From assembly GCA_016716475.1 (NCBI GenBank), contig JADJWG010000004.1, forward strand, positions 682,001 through 746,000: a stretch of DNA of 64,000 bases, given 5' to 3'. Under the pieces are notes generated by a model. The model made no database searches, was not told the origin of the DNA, and was given only the letters and a program-made list of their open reading frames with translations. Below are positions 43,586 to 54,040 of the stretch, piece by piece. Position numbers and translations under genes: made by a program. How positions within the stretch are numbered: position 1 is the stretch's first letter; the number at the start of each line of letters is the position of its first letter. The DNA comes from Phycisphaerales bacterium (GTDB lineage: Bacteria > Planctomycetota > Phycisphaerae > UBA1845 > Fen-1342).

Positions 43586-46500
43586 TTACCCAGGCAGGTC
43601 AGTGAATCGTCCCAAATCCCACTGTCGCTCCCAGTATCTTATCTTGGCCAATTCAAAGAGCCTCCGTTCCTCCGTCGTCAGTCCCGGTCGTCTTGTTTTA
43701 AGGCGTCGGTGCTCTGAAGATAGTACCTCCATGTATGGTCCCTGTGGGTTCTGGTTCACGTGATGGATCTCAATTGGCTTTCCATCAATGCCAATTGGCG
43801 CATTGCCGCGCAAGGACGGCGCCTTCGCTATCGACGACCTCGGGACGCGCTGCACGTTCAGGAGACTGAACGCCCCCTGTTTGAACCGACCTCTGTGCGC
43901 CTGGAGCGAGTTCGCGGCTGCACCAATACCCTGAAGGGCCTTACCGACCCCAAGCCTTGCCCACGGCGCCGCACCGAATGCGAGCTGCGCGCCGTTCGCC
44001 CAGCTAAGGCCGTTCTCGTAGATATCTAGTCCTGCTTCCGCAGCGTTCCACGCGCCTACAACGAGAATGCCGATCCCGCCGGTAGCATAGACGATGGCCT
44101 CCTGCACGGCCGCGATTGCGGCTTGCTCGGCCATCCCTATCCAGAAGCGTTTGCCCTCCGCCAGCGCGAGAGCCCGCTCGGCCTGAAGCTCCCAAACGAT
44201 GTCATCAACCTCGCCGAAGTAGTCGAACAGCCCCAGCGGGTCGCGGCCCATCACGGGATTCGCCCCGGCGAACTGGTACAGGTTCGCCCCGTTGCCGTAA
44301 TGGCTCTGCGGTGAGATACTCGGAATGTCGAGGAGCGGCGTCGCCGTCACGATCGGCGCGGCCGTGGCGTTCGGGTCACGCGTGACGAAACGCCCCAAAT
44401 CCGGGCTGTACCAGCGGTTACGCGCGTAGTAGAGCCCGACGGTCGGACGACGGGTGCCGGCGGGTACGCCGCCGGTGCCGGTGGCGAACCGTTCGCCGGC
44501 GAGAGGATCGTCGGTGATACGCTCGTCGGGGTCGACGCAGAAGCGCTCGAAGCACAGGCCCTGGTGCCCCAAGCGATTGAATGGGATCGCGACGGTATCG
44601 TGATCCTCGGTCAGAACGACGGCCCCGTACGGATCCCACGTGTACTGTTTGACCGTAAGTGGCTCTACGCCCTGGCCGCCACCATCGTTCAGGTCCCCAA
44701 CCAATCCCGTGACGTTGTAGTTGGCATCGGTAAGGTACGCCGTCATCATTGGCGGCGCGGCCGGCAAGAGCGGATTCGTCGCGACTTGCGCGATGATCTC
44801 GTCCACGTACTCCGGCCCCCAGACGTATTCGCGAACCGCGAACGTCGTAACAGGCCCACCGCTCCCCGGTACAACGGTCGCGCTGACTTCCTGGATGCGC
44901 CGCACACCGTCGTAGTAGTACAACTCGGCCTGCGCACCATGGGCGGAATCGTACCGCTCCGCACGTACGAGCCGCCCGATCCCGTCGTAACCGTACCGCG
45001 CCAGCAATCGTCCGACGGGGGCCGCCGGGTCTCCGGCGATCAGCCGACCGCTGGCGTCGAAGTGCTCGGGTCCCAGGCAATCCGGCCCATCGCAACCGAG
45101 GTTGACCTGAACCAGGCGACTGAAGCCATCGTACTGCAGGAACAGTAGCGCTCCGCCGTTCGCGGTCGTGACCGGGAGGAGCACCACGTTGCCGGCGGCG
45201 TCATGAACCAAGCCCGAATCGACCGCCGTCCCGCCATCCCACACCGTCGAGACCGCGTCGAGTTGGTTGCTGACGTTTGGCTCGTGCCATACAGCAAACG
45301 TGTGTGCCGGGCTCTGGCTGCCATCGAGGTAATCGGCGCGCGCGAGCCCGGCGACGGCGCCAGCACCCGCCCAGTTCCCCAAACTATCGAGCGACCACTG
45401 GTTCGTGCGCCGCAGGCGCACGCCTGGGTCACTCACGATGTGCGAGTTCGTCGGGTCCAGCCGGCCCAACTCGGCAGACAGCAACTGACCCAGGGCGTCG
45501 TACGTATACCTATAGGAACGCCCGTTGTCGTAGTCGCTCCACCAGAGGTACGACTGTGTGACGCGCGCAAACAGCCTGTTGCCGGCCGCATCATAGCCGT
45601 ATTGGTAGCGATGGAGCGGCGTCGCGGTCGCGTCGCGGTAGTGCAGGTCCCGTATACGCCCCCAGGCGTCGAGGCCGGTGTAAGTGTTCGCACTGCCCAA
45701 TTCCTGCAGTACCGTACCGTCGGCCCGCGTACTCCTGACCCTGCGTCCTGCCCCGATGTATTCGAATCCACCGTACTGATAGCCCGTGGATACGTCCCGG
45801 AGTGCCGTAATCCGGGCCAAGGCGGCGTCGACACTCGTTGGGCTCGCGCCGTACGCCAGACTGAGCGACACGGAACCACCCTGTGGCCGTGATGGATAGT
45901 CGATTCGTCTGAGCTTGTCGGCGTTGACCATGTCGGACGGCAGGTACTCCCACTCGTAGCCGACGACACGCGGCGCTGCGGACCCAATACTCTGTGTCTC
46001 ACTGAGCAAGTTCCCACGGCTGTCGTATGTGAACGTGCCATTGGTGAGGAGGGCCCCGCCGAATTCATACGCTGCCGTCCCGGCCAGGCGACCGCTCGGT
46101 TCGTAGTGGTAATGCACGCGTGCAATGCGGCCAACCGGTTCATGGGCGGTCGGCGTGGCATAATAGTACGCATCGTCGATCCAGGTGTCGGTGCGGCGCC
46201 CTTGACCGTCATAGGAGTAGTAAAACGCACTGAACAACTCGTCGATGCCGCCGACGCTTGTTCCGGCCGTCCGCGTCGCCACCGCGCCGTCGGAGTAATA
46301 GGTGAACGCGAGGAAGTCTCCGTCGGGGTAGTCGACGCGCGCGATCCAGCCCCGATGTCCGCTATACGCGGACCAGGGCTGGGGAGCACCCGGGGTTCCC
46401 GTCTGCGGCAGCCAGTGCCGACCGCCGTCCGTCTCCATTCTCCAGGTAGCCGACATCACCGGGGCGCCGCCACTCCCGTCGGCGTAGCTGAATCGCGTGA

Positions 46501-46978
46501 CTTGAATGGTCTTGTCGTCGGATGTTGCATTCCAGTTGATGTTGGCATAGGTCGCCGCAGCGAGACTCGCGAAGTGCGCGGGGTGGACACCCGCCATCGC
46601 GATCAGCCGACCGGAATCGTCATAACGGTATGCCGTGATGGAGTAGTTGCCGTCGGCGTCACGGTCGGTCGCATCTTCGAGCGTGAGTACAAGCCGCCCC
46701 AGTCCGTCGTATTCTGAGCGCGTTACTGTGCCGTCGGCGGACCAGAAATACTCCTGTCTGCCGGCGGCGTCGTAGCTGTAGCACGTGCAGGGCACCGCCG
46801 CGAGCGCCCCCGACAGGCCACAGGCGGTGAGCCGGCCGTTGGCATCAAGTGTGTAGGGGGGCTGTAACGATGCGTGCGCCGGTGGCGCTGGCGCAGCGCT
46901 ATACGTGTGATCCGGGTGATTCGTGCCGAAGTCCACATGCGCCATAAGTCGACCAGCGTCGTCGTACCAGGAATACAC
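43586..46978 (-). CDS. Rhs protein, C-terminal part with HNH-type (LHH-like) toxin tip
   Basis: A 1,130-residue segment made of YD repeats (YDDAGRLMAHVDFG, YDGLGRLVLTLED and many more), the conserved Rhs core end (LYYARNRWYSPDLGRFVTRD), a hydrophobic pre-tip region and a toxin tip. The tip has IGIDGKPIEIHHVNQNPQGP and EVLSSEHRRLK, the GxDGxPIEIHH pattern of HNH/endonuclease VII-fold toxins, with the HH at about residues 1072-1073. It should cut DNA or RNA in a rival cell. The GTG at 46978 is only the first start codon left of an IS630 insertion; the natural protein continues from 48081-50249. The immunity gene follows after four bases. Confidence 0.85.
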   Translation of the reverse strand: MYSWYDDAGRLMAHVDFGTNHPDHTYSAAPAPPAHASLQPPYTLDANGRLTACGLSGALAAVPCTCYSYDAAGRQEYFWSADGTVTRSEYDGLGRLVLTLEDATDRDADGNYSITAYRYDDSGRLIAMAGVHPAHFASLAAATYANINWNATSDDKTIQVTRFSYADGSGGAPVMSATWRMETDGGRHWLPQTGTPGAPQPWSAYSGHRGWIARVDYPDGDFLAFTYYSDGAVATRTAGTSVGGIDELFSAFYYSYDGQGRRTDTWIDDAYYYATPTAHEPVGRIARVHYHYEPSGRLAGTAAYEFGGALLTNGTFTYDSRGNLLSETQSIGSAAPRVVGYEWEYLPSDMVNADKLRRIDYPSRPQGGSVSLSLAYGASPTSVDAALARITALRDVSTGYQYGGFEYIGAGRRVRSTRADGTVLQELGSANTYTGLDAWGRIRDLHYRDATATPLHRYQYGYDAAGNRLFARVTQSYLWWSDYDNGRSYRYTYDALGQLLSAELGRLDPTNSHIVSDPGVRLRRTNQWSLDSLGNWAGAGAVAGLARADYLDGSQSPAHTFAVWHEPNVSNQLDAVSTVWDGGTAVDSGLVHDAAGNVVLLPVTTANGGALLFLQYDGFSRLVQVNLGCDGPDCLGPEHFDASGRLIAGDPAAPVGRLLARYGYDGIGRLVRAERYDSAHGAQAELYYYDGVRRIQEVSATVVPGSGGPVTTFAVREYVWGPEYVDEIIAQVATNPLLPAAPPMMTAYLTDANYNVTGLVGDLNDGGGQGVEPLTVKQYTWDPYGAVVLTEDHDTVAIPFNRLGHQGLCFERFCVDPDERITDDPLAGERFATGTGGVPAGTRRPTVGLYYARNRWYSPDLGRFVTRDPNATAAPIVTATPLLDIPSISPQSHYGNGANLYQFAGANPVMGRDPLGLFDYFGEVDDIVWELQAERALALAEGKRFWIGMAEQAAIAAVQEAIVYATGGIGILVVGAWNAAEAGLDIYENGLSWANGAQLAFGAAPWARLGVGKALQGIGAAANSLQAHRGRFKQGAFSLLNVQRVPRSSIAKAPSLRGNAPIGIDGKPIEIHHVNQNPQGPYMEVLSSEHRRLKTRRPGLTTEERRLFELAKIRYWERQWDLGRFTDLPG
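44376..44918. repeat. Rhs core repeat, copy 2
   Basis: The parent copy of the core repeat described at 38755-39297, inside the main Rhs gene. High identity gives homologous recombination a place to swap toxin tips. Confidence 0.8.
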
Positions 46979-46981
46979 ATA

Positions 46982-48081
46982 CTAATACGGACACATAATA
47001 CTGGACATTCTGTGGCTTTGTGATATAGTTCATGCATGAGTCAACTCGATACACGCAGGCTTTCGCCAGACGCGCAGGAGCAGCTTCGGGTGCGGGTGGT
47101 GACGGCGATCCGCGGCGGCGTGAGGAAGTCGGCGGCCGCGCGGACCTTCGGCGTCTCGCGCACCTCGATCGACACTTGGCTGGCGAAAGTCGAATGCGGC
47201 AACATCACCTCGCTGCGGTTGAAGAAGCGCGGCCGGCCCGCCCAGCCGCGGCTGCCGTCTCATCAGGCCGCCACGATCGTCAAGCAGATCACGGATCGCA
47301 CTCCCGATCAGCTCAAACTGCCTTTCGCGCTGTGGACGCGCGAGGCGGTGCGCGACCTCATCGCCCAGCGCACCGGTCTGGCGGTTTCGGCGCGAACGGC
47401 CGGCCGCTACCTGAAGCGTTGGGGCTTCACGCCGCAAAAGCCGCTGCGGCGGGCCTACGAGCGCGACCCGGTGGCGGTGGAGCGTTGGAAGCGCGCGGAG
47501 TATCCGGCGATCGTGAAGCAGGCCAAGGCCGAAAACGCCGAGATTCACTGGGGCGATCAGCTTGGGGCGCGCAGCGATCATCAAGCCGGCCGCAGCTACG
47601 GCCGACGCGGCGTGACGCCGGTGATCCCGGGCACGGGACAGCGCTTCCGGGCCAACATGATGTCGAGCATCACCAACCGTGGCCATCTGTGCTTCCTGGT
47701 CTTCGACGGCTCGTTCAACGCCGAAGTCTTCATCCGCTTCTGCCGTCGGTTGCTGCGTCAGCGGCGCCGGCGCGTGTTCCTGATCGTCGACGGTCACCCG
47801 GTGCACCGCTCGGCCGCCGTGCGCGACTGGCTGCACGCCAACCGACGACGCCTCCGCATGTTCTTCCTGCCCGGCTACAGCCCCGAACTCAATCCAGACG
47901 AGTACCTGAACAACGACGTCAAGACCAACGCCATCGGCCGGCAGCGGCCCGCGACCAAGGACGAGCTAATCCTCAATCTCGAACAATACCTCCGCGACAC
48001 CCAGCGCCGACCCAACATCATCCGAAACTACTTCCAAGCCGATCCTGTCCAATACGCCGCAGGGTAGACATGTTCAATGTT
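46982..48081 (+). mobile_element. IS630-type insertion sequence
   Basis: A 1,100-base insertion bounded by TA on both sides (46980-46981 and 48082-48083), as expected for IS630 elements that duplicate TA. I could see only weak terminal inverted repeats. It carries one intact transposase gene and lies in the Rhs gene in opposite orientation. Removing it with one TA joins the Rhs frame as YYPGHYVYSWYDD. Confidence 0.75.
47036..48067 (+). CDS. IS630-family transposase
   Basis: A complete 343-residue DDE transposase. The N-terminal helix-turn-helix (AAARTFGVSRTSIDTWLAKV) binds the ends. The catalytic domain shows the first Asp in EIHWGDQLGARSDH, the second in LIVDGHPVH and the Glu in LNPDEYLNND. 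It ends 14 bases before the right end of the element. It appears functional, so this insertion may be recent and mobile. Confidence 0.9.
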   Translation: MSQLDTRRLSPDAQEQLRVRVVTAIRGGVRKSAAARTFGVSRTSIDTWLAKVECGNITSLRLKKRGRPAQPRLPSHQAATIVKQITDRTPDQLKLPFALWTREAVRDLIAQRTGLAVSARTAGRYLKRWGFTPQKPLRRAYERDPVAVERWKRAEYPAIVKQAKAENAEIHWGDQLGARSDHQAGRSYGRRGVTPVIPGTGQRFRANMMSSITNRGHLCFLVFDGSFNAEVFIRFCRRLLRQRRRRVFLIVDGHPVHRSAAVRDWLHANRRRLRMFFLPGYSPELNPDEYLNNDVKTNAIGRQRPATKDELILNLEQYLRDTQRRPNIIRNYFQADPVQYAAG

Positions 48082-50249
48082 TAGTGACCGGGGTAATAGC
48101 TGGAGATTGGGTTGTCCCCGGCGCCATCGTATTCCGTGCTCTGCGAGATGATGGCGCGGTCGTTGACGTCATAGGTCGTGCGGCGAGTGGTGACCGCAAT
48201 CTCACCGACAAGCGTTCGCGTTTCGACAAGCCGGCCCTTGCCGTCGTAGATGTAGCAGGTTCTGACCCCGCCTGCGCCGCGCGTTTCGATCACGCGGTCC
48301 GCATGGTCGTAGTAGTTGCGCGTACTTGTATATTGGCCCGTTGCCGGGTCATAAATGCGCTGTTCGATCACGTTTCCACGGGCATCGTAGATGGATTGCG
48401 TAAGGTCGTTCGGAACGTTGGGTCCGGCGAGAATCTGCGCGATGACCGTGTCGATTGAGGGCGGAATGATTCCGACAAACGCGCGCGGGTCGGCATCCGA
48501 ATGACCGACAATCGACGCACTCGATCCGCCGTCGACGTTCGCAGGGTAAGTTGCCGTCAGTACAATCCGGTCGAGATTATCGTACCAGGTCGCCCGTTCC
48601 TCCACGATGGGGGCTTCAGCCAGGCCGTCCGCCGTGGCATAAACCGTTGTCCAGACTGGACGCATCCGCCAGTCGTACTCGTATGCGGTCTCGACGCCAC
48701 CGGTTGCCTCGGCCACGAACGGATCAGCCCCAAGCCAGCCCGTCGTACACTCCGTTCCGCCGTCGGGGCAGACGATCTGCGCGAGGCAGTCCGTATCCCA
48801 CTCCTCGCAAGCCCGCCACGCGCGGTATTGGTTGGCGACTTTCGTCCGATACTCACGCACGGAAACCAGCTGGTCCGCGTCCGTGAAGCCGCCACCGTAT
48901 TCGCGACGCTCAACCAGCAGCATGTTGTCCGGGTGCGTGCAGTCGTCGCATGGCGGGGCGGTCTGCCAGTACTCGTGCACGTCGTTTGTCCCGCGGTAGA
49001 CCCGCTCCAGTCGACCGCGCTGATCGAATACATGCCGCGTAATGGTGCCGTCTGGATCGACCTGTCGCATCCCGAAACCGTAATCATCCGAACTGATCCG
49101 CCCACCTAGCGACGCGCCGTCCGACCCGTGGAGCTCGACACCGGCGAACCGACCGCGCTCGTCATACAGGTAATCCCGCGTAGACACGCTCGTGTAATTC
49201 GGCTCTCCGGGCGGATAGGTCAGCGGCGCACTCACCGTCGCAAGCGTCTCGCGGATGGGCTTCCCGTTGTTGGACACTACGATCTTGACCGGAGACAGGG
49301 CCCTGAAGTTGTCGCCGCCGACCGGAACCACGTCGGTGAGATGCCAAACTGCGAAGCACGTCGGATCGGCCGCGTCCACGATGTACTCGAACCACTCCTC
49401 GCGCGCGGCGGTGCCGTTCGTTCCGACGTTGTAACGGATGCGCTGCGGTCCAAACTCCCCGTAGCTGTATTCCGTCACGATCTCGAGCGGTGGAAGCCCT
49501 GCCGTAGAGACGTGCGCAAGCCCCGAGGGATGCGCTTCCGCGGTATCCTCCACCCGCCGCACGAGTCGGCCGTACTCATCGTATGTGTTGCGCGTGAGCG
49601 TGAGCTCGCGCGGCGTCTCATCGACAAACGAGCCCCGCGCCGACCACTCCAGCCGCCCCTTGTCATCGTACCACTCCACCTCACGGCTTGTCGCCATAGT
49701 GCCGGCCACGTCCACGGGTGAAGCGGGACGTATGACCTCTTTTTTGCGCAGGCGCGTATTCCACTGCGGGTCAAACGTGTACTGAATCGTCATTGTGTCC
49801 GGCCCTACGCCATCTGCGCGGGCATAGTTTCTCAGGATCGTGGGATAGCTTGCGAATGGTCCCGGTTGGCTTGAGTAGTAATCGAGTTCAGTCACAAGCG
49901 CGCGCGGCTGATTGTCACCAGCACCACGCTTGATCGATGTCCTCGTGAGGTAGCCAGGCCACCGCGTGGCTGGCCATGACCCTTCCGCCGGAACACTGTA
50001 CTCATAATGGTAAACCAACCCTTCACTCGCTTGATTGAAGTTCGGGTCCGACGCACCAGCCGCTCCACCCCTTGCTGCGGCGTTCGACGAGCCGTCCGAG
50101 GTTGTCGTAAATGAACTTTTCAGCGTAGCCGACACCGAGTGTCGGTGACGCCCCCGGGGCGGGCTCGTCATTCTCCCATGACCTGTCACGCAGCACGAAG
50201 CCGGCGGCGTTGGCTTCCAGGATGCGGTAGCTGGCATCCTCGGGTTCAC
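48081..50249 (-). CDS. Rhs protein, middle part
   Basis: A 722-residue open frame of which the first 60 or so residues are the out-of-frame shadow of the preceding segment. The real Rhs sequence starts around ASDPNFNQASEGLVYHYEY (about 50055). It holds many YD-type repeats (YDERGRFAGVELHGSDG, FDQRGRLERVYRG, YDARGNVIEQRIYD, YDGKGRLVETRTLVG). It ends at the IS630 insertion with SSYYPGH. It is joined to the upstream segment by adding a GC dinucleotide in TGCGTCGG near 50050. Confidence 0.8.
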   Translation of the reverse strand: MNPRMPATASWKPTPPASCCVTGHGRMTSPPRGRHRHSVSATLKSSFTTTSDGSSNAAARGGAAGASDPNFNQASEGLVYHYEYSVPAEGSWPATRWPGYLTRTSIKRGAGDNQPRALVTELDYYSSQPGPFASYPTILRNYARADGVGPDTMTIQYTFDPQWNTRLRKKEVIRPASPVDVAGTMATSREVEWYDDKGRLEWSARGSFVDETPRELTLTRNTYDEYGRLVRRVEDTAEAHPSGLAHVSTAGLPPLEIVTEYSYGEFGPQRIRYNVGTNGTAAREEWFEYIVDAADPTCFAVWHLTDVVPVGGDNFRALSPVKIVVSNNGKPIRETLATVSAPLTYPPGEPNYTSVSTRDYLYDERGRFAGVELHGSDGASLGGRISSDDYGFGMRQVDPDGTITRHVFDQRGRLERVYRGTNDVHEYWQTAPPCDDCTHPDNMLLVERREYGGGFTDADQLVSVREYRTKVANQYRAWRACEEWDTDCLAQIVCPDGGTECTTGWLGADPFVAEATGGVETAYEYDWRMRPVWTTVYATADGLAEAPIVEERATWYDNLDRIVLTATYPANVDGGSSASIVGHSDADPRAFVGIIPPSIDTVIAQILAGPNVPNDLTQSIYDARGNVIEQRIYDPATGQYTSTRNYYDHADRVIETRGAGGVRTCYIYDGKGRLVETRTLVGEIAVTTRRTTYDVNDRAIISQSTEYDGAGDNPISSYYPGH

Positions 50250-52668
50250 CTAAAGCTCCCGCAGGTACGTTGAGCCATACGGACTTCCGCAAGCAGGTTC
50301 CGTAGACTGGGCGCTCGCGATCGTGTGGCGCCGAAATCGTATACTCATTCTGATCCTGATATTTACAGCGATACGGGTAGGTGGTATCCAGTGTCCGTTC
50401 CACCGCCCCATACATCCGGGCACGATAATGCCAGACATCGTACCTGCGATTCGCCTTGCGGTCATAGAACGTTTTCAGTGCACTCGTCTGGAGATACGTC
50501 CAATCCTGGGGTGCTTGTGGATCAGACACATTCTCCCACCCCAGCTCATCCTCAAAAAAAGCCGCCAGCACAGGGTGATCGTTGTTGAGGCCGTATTCGA
50601 ACCGATAGGTTGGCAGCTTTCTCAATGGAGACTGCACAATCTCATCGGCCGCCCCATCGTACACTTCAATTTCGTCATCGTCGGATGTGGCAAAAAGCCG
50701 CTCCAGCGCTACCGTCCGGCCACCCGGCACTGCTCGGTACAGCGGGTCAAGCTGCGCCGGCTCGAAGATCATGGAAGGAAGACTCTGCATCTCATCATAC
50801 GCGGAATGGTGGAACAAGTCCGTGGCGGTGTAGCGGTAGATTACGTCCTCGACCAACACTTGATTCCCGTCAGATGTAAAGACCGTTGCCTTGACAAGGT
50901 GGCCCGGTTCAACCCGGTCCTGTATGGTATGAAACCCATCGAAAGCTGAGTGCGCAAAGAGACTCCACGGTGGGCAGTCTGCGCACGCCTCGCAGGCCTC
51001 CGGGCAGTTCGGGCAGGCATCACAGGGCACTCCGCCGCCGGCCGGTGTGGCCAGACCGGAGTCCGTATACGTGTACACGGCGCGTTTGACTCGCTCGTAG
51101 CCCAGGGTCGTCAAGGTCGTCACATCGGGGTGTTCAACCTGTTCGAGGGCTGCGAGAGTACCGAGATTCAATGCCGTGGCTCCGATCGTCAGACATCCGC
51201 TTGGGATCGGCACCTCCCCACGGAACACGTTGATGGCGTGCAGCATGTGCGGGTTTCCGCGCTCATCCTCGCCGGCAATCTGCGGAGTGAACCAGGACCA
51301 GAAGCGTCGATGCTCGTAGAGCAGCGTCCAGGCCGCCTGAGACTCACCGGCCGGGACAAGGCGGATCGCTTTGAGCTGCCCCTTTTCGCTGCAGTTCTGG
51401 CAGCAGTCGACGCAATCCGTATCCTCCCGCTCACACGGTTCCTGCTTGAAGTCGCAGTACGCGTACTCTATTCGGTTCCCGGCCCGATCCTCGATCGACT
51501 CGGCGAGCGCAAGATACGGGAACCCACGGGTAACATCATTCAAACTACCCGGAGGATCATGCTCGAGCAGATAGGCCTGCAGATCCTGCAGCGCCAGCGG
51601 GAGGAGGCGCATCGTATACTTGACACTGTGTGCATCCAGCCAAATTTCAAATGCGCTCCCGAGGGTCTGATCCTCATTGACCCACTCTCTGACGACCATT
51701 TGCGCATCGAACCACGGTGGAGCGATGTACGCGTTCTCAACGTCACTCCAGATGAATGGAATCGAGTGGTGCGCGTCTGGGAAAAAGTAACACCGCTTCG
51801 GCTCGCCCGGTCCTACCAGACCGACATGCGTCGTATCCACGAACAGGACCGGGTGCTCACTCATCATCCAGCCGTTGCCGTTCCAATCCCAAAAGGCACC
51901 GGTGAAAGTTGGATCGTACCAGGTGCGCGGGTCGCCCCCGTTACCATCGGAATTGAATCCTAAGGTGAGCCCGACAAAAAAGTGAATCAGGTTGAAGCCG
52001 TAGGTCCGCACATGGCGATAAGTGGCTCCGCCAAACGGCAACTCGAAGTCGACGTACTTCAGGAGCGGTACTCCGGTAGTCAGATCGATGAGGCCCTCCT
52101 GCGGGCGACGTACGGCTGCCGCAGAACTGAAGCCGCGCGTCCCTCGACTGCCGACAAGGGGGGCCGTGTTCTCGCTCAGCAGCGGCAGATCGGGAATATT
52201 CTTGAACTGGTTAGGGGCAAGCTTTGGTGCCGCGAGACTCGGGTAACCCTCCCAGCCACCCTGGCGCCTGTGGCAGCGCGACACGAAATACGGCGAGAAC
52301 AAGTCGGCTGCACAATCATGCCCTGGAGGAGCCGAAGGGCCGGTGTGGGCCAACAACAGTCCGTTTACCACGATTTCGCAGCCAAGCTGGTTGGGTATCC
52401 AAATCTCCACGGAGTCTTCGGAGCCCGGGAGACTCTCGAACCGCGCCGTGATGGCGTGGCTGCTGTCGAGCGGAATCGTGTAGATCGCGTCGCCCGTCTC
52501 ATGGGCGCCGTCCAACCACACATACGTGGGCACATAGTCTGTCCCACCGGACTTCACGGCCGCAATGAACCCATTGATGTCGGCGAAGGTTATTCGCCTG
52601 TCGCCGTTCATGTCCGCGATGGAGGTAGTGTCAAGTCCTGTGTAAATTGAATCTGGGGCATCCGTCAC
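50023..52668 (-). CDS. Rhs protein, N-terminal half downstream of the IS256 insertion
   Basis: An 881-residue segment. It begins with the second half of a dockerin-like repeat (MNGDRRITFADINGFIAAV), then a beta-rich region with a SpvB/Rhs N-terminal type motif (GLIDLTTGVPLLKYVDFELP) and two Cys-rich insertions (CVDCCQNCSEKG, CDACPNCPEACEACADC). The first YD repeats appear near its end (FIYDNLGRLVERRSKG). Its GTG start is artificial, being the first start codon after the IS; the true beginning is at 54954. The frame ends at about 50023 after the apparent frameshift. Confidence 0.8.
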   Translation of the reverse strand: MTDAPDSIYTGLDTTSIADMNGDRRITFADINGFIAAVKSGGTDYVPTYVWLDGAHETGDAIYTIPLDSSHAITARFESLPGSEDSVEIWIPNQLGCEIVVNGLLLAHTGPSAPPGHDCAADLFSPYFVSRCHRRQGGWEGYPSLAAPKLAPNQFKNIPDLPLLSENTAPLVGSRGTRGFSSAAAVRRPQEGLIDLTTGVPLLKYVDFELPFGGATYRHVRTYGFNLIHFFVGLTLGFNSDGNGGDPRTWYDPTFTGAFWDWNGNGWMMSEHPVLFVDTTHVGLVGPGEPKRCYFFPDAHHSIPFIWSDVENAYIAPPWFDAQMVVREWVNEDQTLGSAFEIWLDAHSVKYTMRLLPLALQDLQAYLLEHDPPGSLNDVTRGFPYLALAESIEDRAGNRIEYAYCDFKQEPCEREDTDCVDCCQNCSEKGQLKAIRLVPAGESQAAWTLLYEHRRFWSWFTPQIAGEDERGNPHMLHAINVFRGEVPIPSGCLTIGATALNLGTLAALEQVEHPDVTTLTTLGYERVKRAVYTYTDSGLATPAGGGVPCDACPNCPEACEACADCPPWSLFAHSAFDGFHTIQDRVEPGHLVKATVFTSDGNQVLVEDVIYRYTATDLFHHSAYDEMQSLPSMIFEPAQLDPLYRAVPGGRTVALERLFATSDDDEIEVYDGAADEIVQSPLRKLPTYRFEYGLNNDHPVLAAFFEDELGWENVSDPQAPQDWTYLQTSALKTFYDRKANRRYDVWHYRARMYGAVERTLDTTYPYRCKYQDQNEYTISAPHDRERPVYGTCLRKSVWLNVPAGALGEPEDASYRILEANAAGFVLRDRSWENDEPAPGASPTLGVGYAEKFIYDNLGRLVERRSKGWSGWCVGPELQSSE

Positions 52669-54040
52669 GTTCGTTCACGCCGCATGGGTCTTCGCCTTCG
52701 CCTTCACCTTCGTCTTCACCCGGCGGTTCTTTCCTTCCGGCAGCGGTATCTGGGCACACAGGTGCGCCGCCTTCAAGTGCCGCCAGTTCTGCGACAGCCG
52801 CATCAGCACCTGATGCACCGTGCACACGCCGCTCTTGGTCTTCTTGAACCGCTTGGCCGCGTTCGTCCGCAGCCGTACGCCCGCAAACGGCGACTCGATC
52901 ACGTTCGTCGTCCGCAGGTGCGACCAGTGCGGCTCCGGAAACGCGTAGAACGTCAGGCAGCGATCCAGATCGTCCCCAGACAGTCCGCCGCCCGGTCGTA
53001 GCCCGCCCGACGGAAGTCCGCGATCACACCGGCCGCCAGCTTCCGCGCCGCCACCTCACTTTCCGCCTGCCAGATCGCCCGCAGTCGCGGGGTCGCCTCG
53101 GCTGCTCGGCCTTCGGCAGCTTGTCGAGCACGTTCATCGTCTTGTGATTCGTGCAGCGCTGCTGGGCCGAGTTCGGACTCTGCTCGTTCACCGCCGCCCA
53201 CAGCCCCAACGCCCCGTCCGCGATCCAGCAGCCCGGCTCGTTCAGACCCCGCTGCCGGCAGTCCTTCAGCAACTCGCCCCAGCCTCGAGCGCCTCGCGAT
53301 ACCCCCTCCCGCAGCGCGAGCAAGTGCTTCTGCCCCTCCGTATCCGCCCCGATCAGCACCATCAGGCAGGCTTTCTCCGTACCCAGCCCGGCCTTCAGGT
53401 AAATCCCGTCCGCCCAGATATAGACGAACTTCCGGCCGCCCAGATCCCGCCGGTCGAACGCCGCGTACTCGAACCGGACCCGCCGTGTCAGCCGCCCGAC
53501 CGTGCCGGGCCACACCGCCGCGCCGTTCCCCGCCCGCAGCCGCAGGGCCGGCTCGAAGTCCCGCGTCGCCAGGCCTTCGATGAACAGCCGCATGAACGTC
53601 TCCTCGATCGTGTCGCTGCGACGCTGGTACTTGCGCACGATCTTCGATTCGAACGGCTCTGCCCGGCGGGATGTCGCGCACCCGCGGGACCTCCAGCGGC
53701 ACCGTGCCGCTGCCCAGCGTCAGCCGCCGCGGCGTGGTCCCGTTGCGGTAGCCGCGGAACTCGCCCTGTCGCTGATACCGGTCGCGCTGGAGGTAGACGT
53801 TCACCTCGTCCTCCAACGCCGCCAGCAGCATCTGCCGGGCCCCAGCCGGGCCAGTTCCTCGACCTGGTCCCGAACCACCTGCACGGCCTCGTCCGCCCCC
53901 GCCTCGTCCCGCCGCTTGACGCTCGATCCTCGTCCGGTTGTAGTAGCCATCGGGCTCCTCCTGGGAAACGACTCTCGTTTCAAACGCACCAGCAGGATGC
54001 CCCACGTTCTCAATTTCCACAAGATTTCAGGCTACCTCCC
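52621..54040 (-). mobile_element. IS256-type insertion sequence
   Basis: About 1,420 bases with imperfect 30-base inverted ends, both beginning GGAGGTAG and sharing AAATTGA further in. A six-base repeat CGCGAT lies on each side (52615-52620 and 54041-54046). Removing the element and one repeat joins the Rhs gene as YHRAYDIADMNGDRRITF, a perfect dockerin-like repeat, so the gene was intact before the insertion. Confidence 0.8.
52675..54020 (-). pseudogene. IS256 (Mutator)-family transposase, frameshifted
   Basis: Pieces of one transposase lie in several frames: an N-terminal part (ALEDEVNVYLQRDRYQRQGE, then GTVPLEVPRVRDIP), a middle part from about 53650 (KYQRRSDTIEETFMRLFIEG, KFVYIWADGIYLKAGLG, CWIADGALGLWAAVNE) and a C-terminal part (AGVRLRTNAAKRFKKTKSGV). 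The first break is at CCCGCCGGG near 53665, where adding one CG pair restores RDIPRRAEPFESKIVRKYQR. The DD residues (ADG in both motifs) are present. Whether it is truly inactive depends on whether the missing bases are real. Confidence 0.75.
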
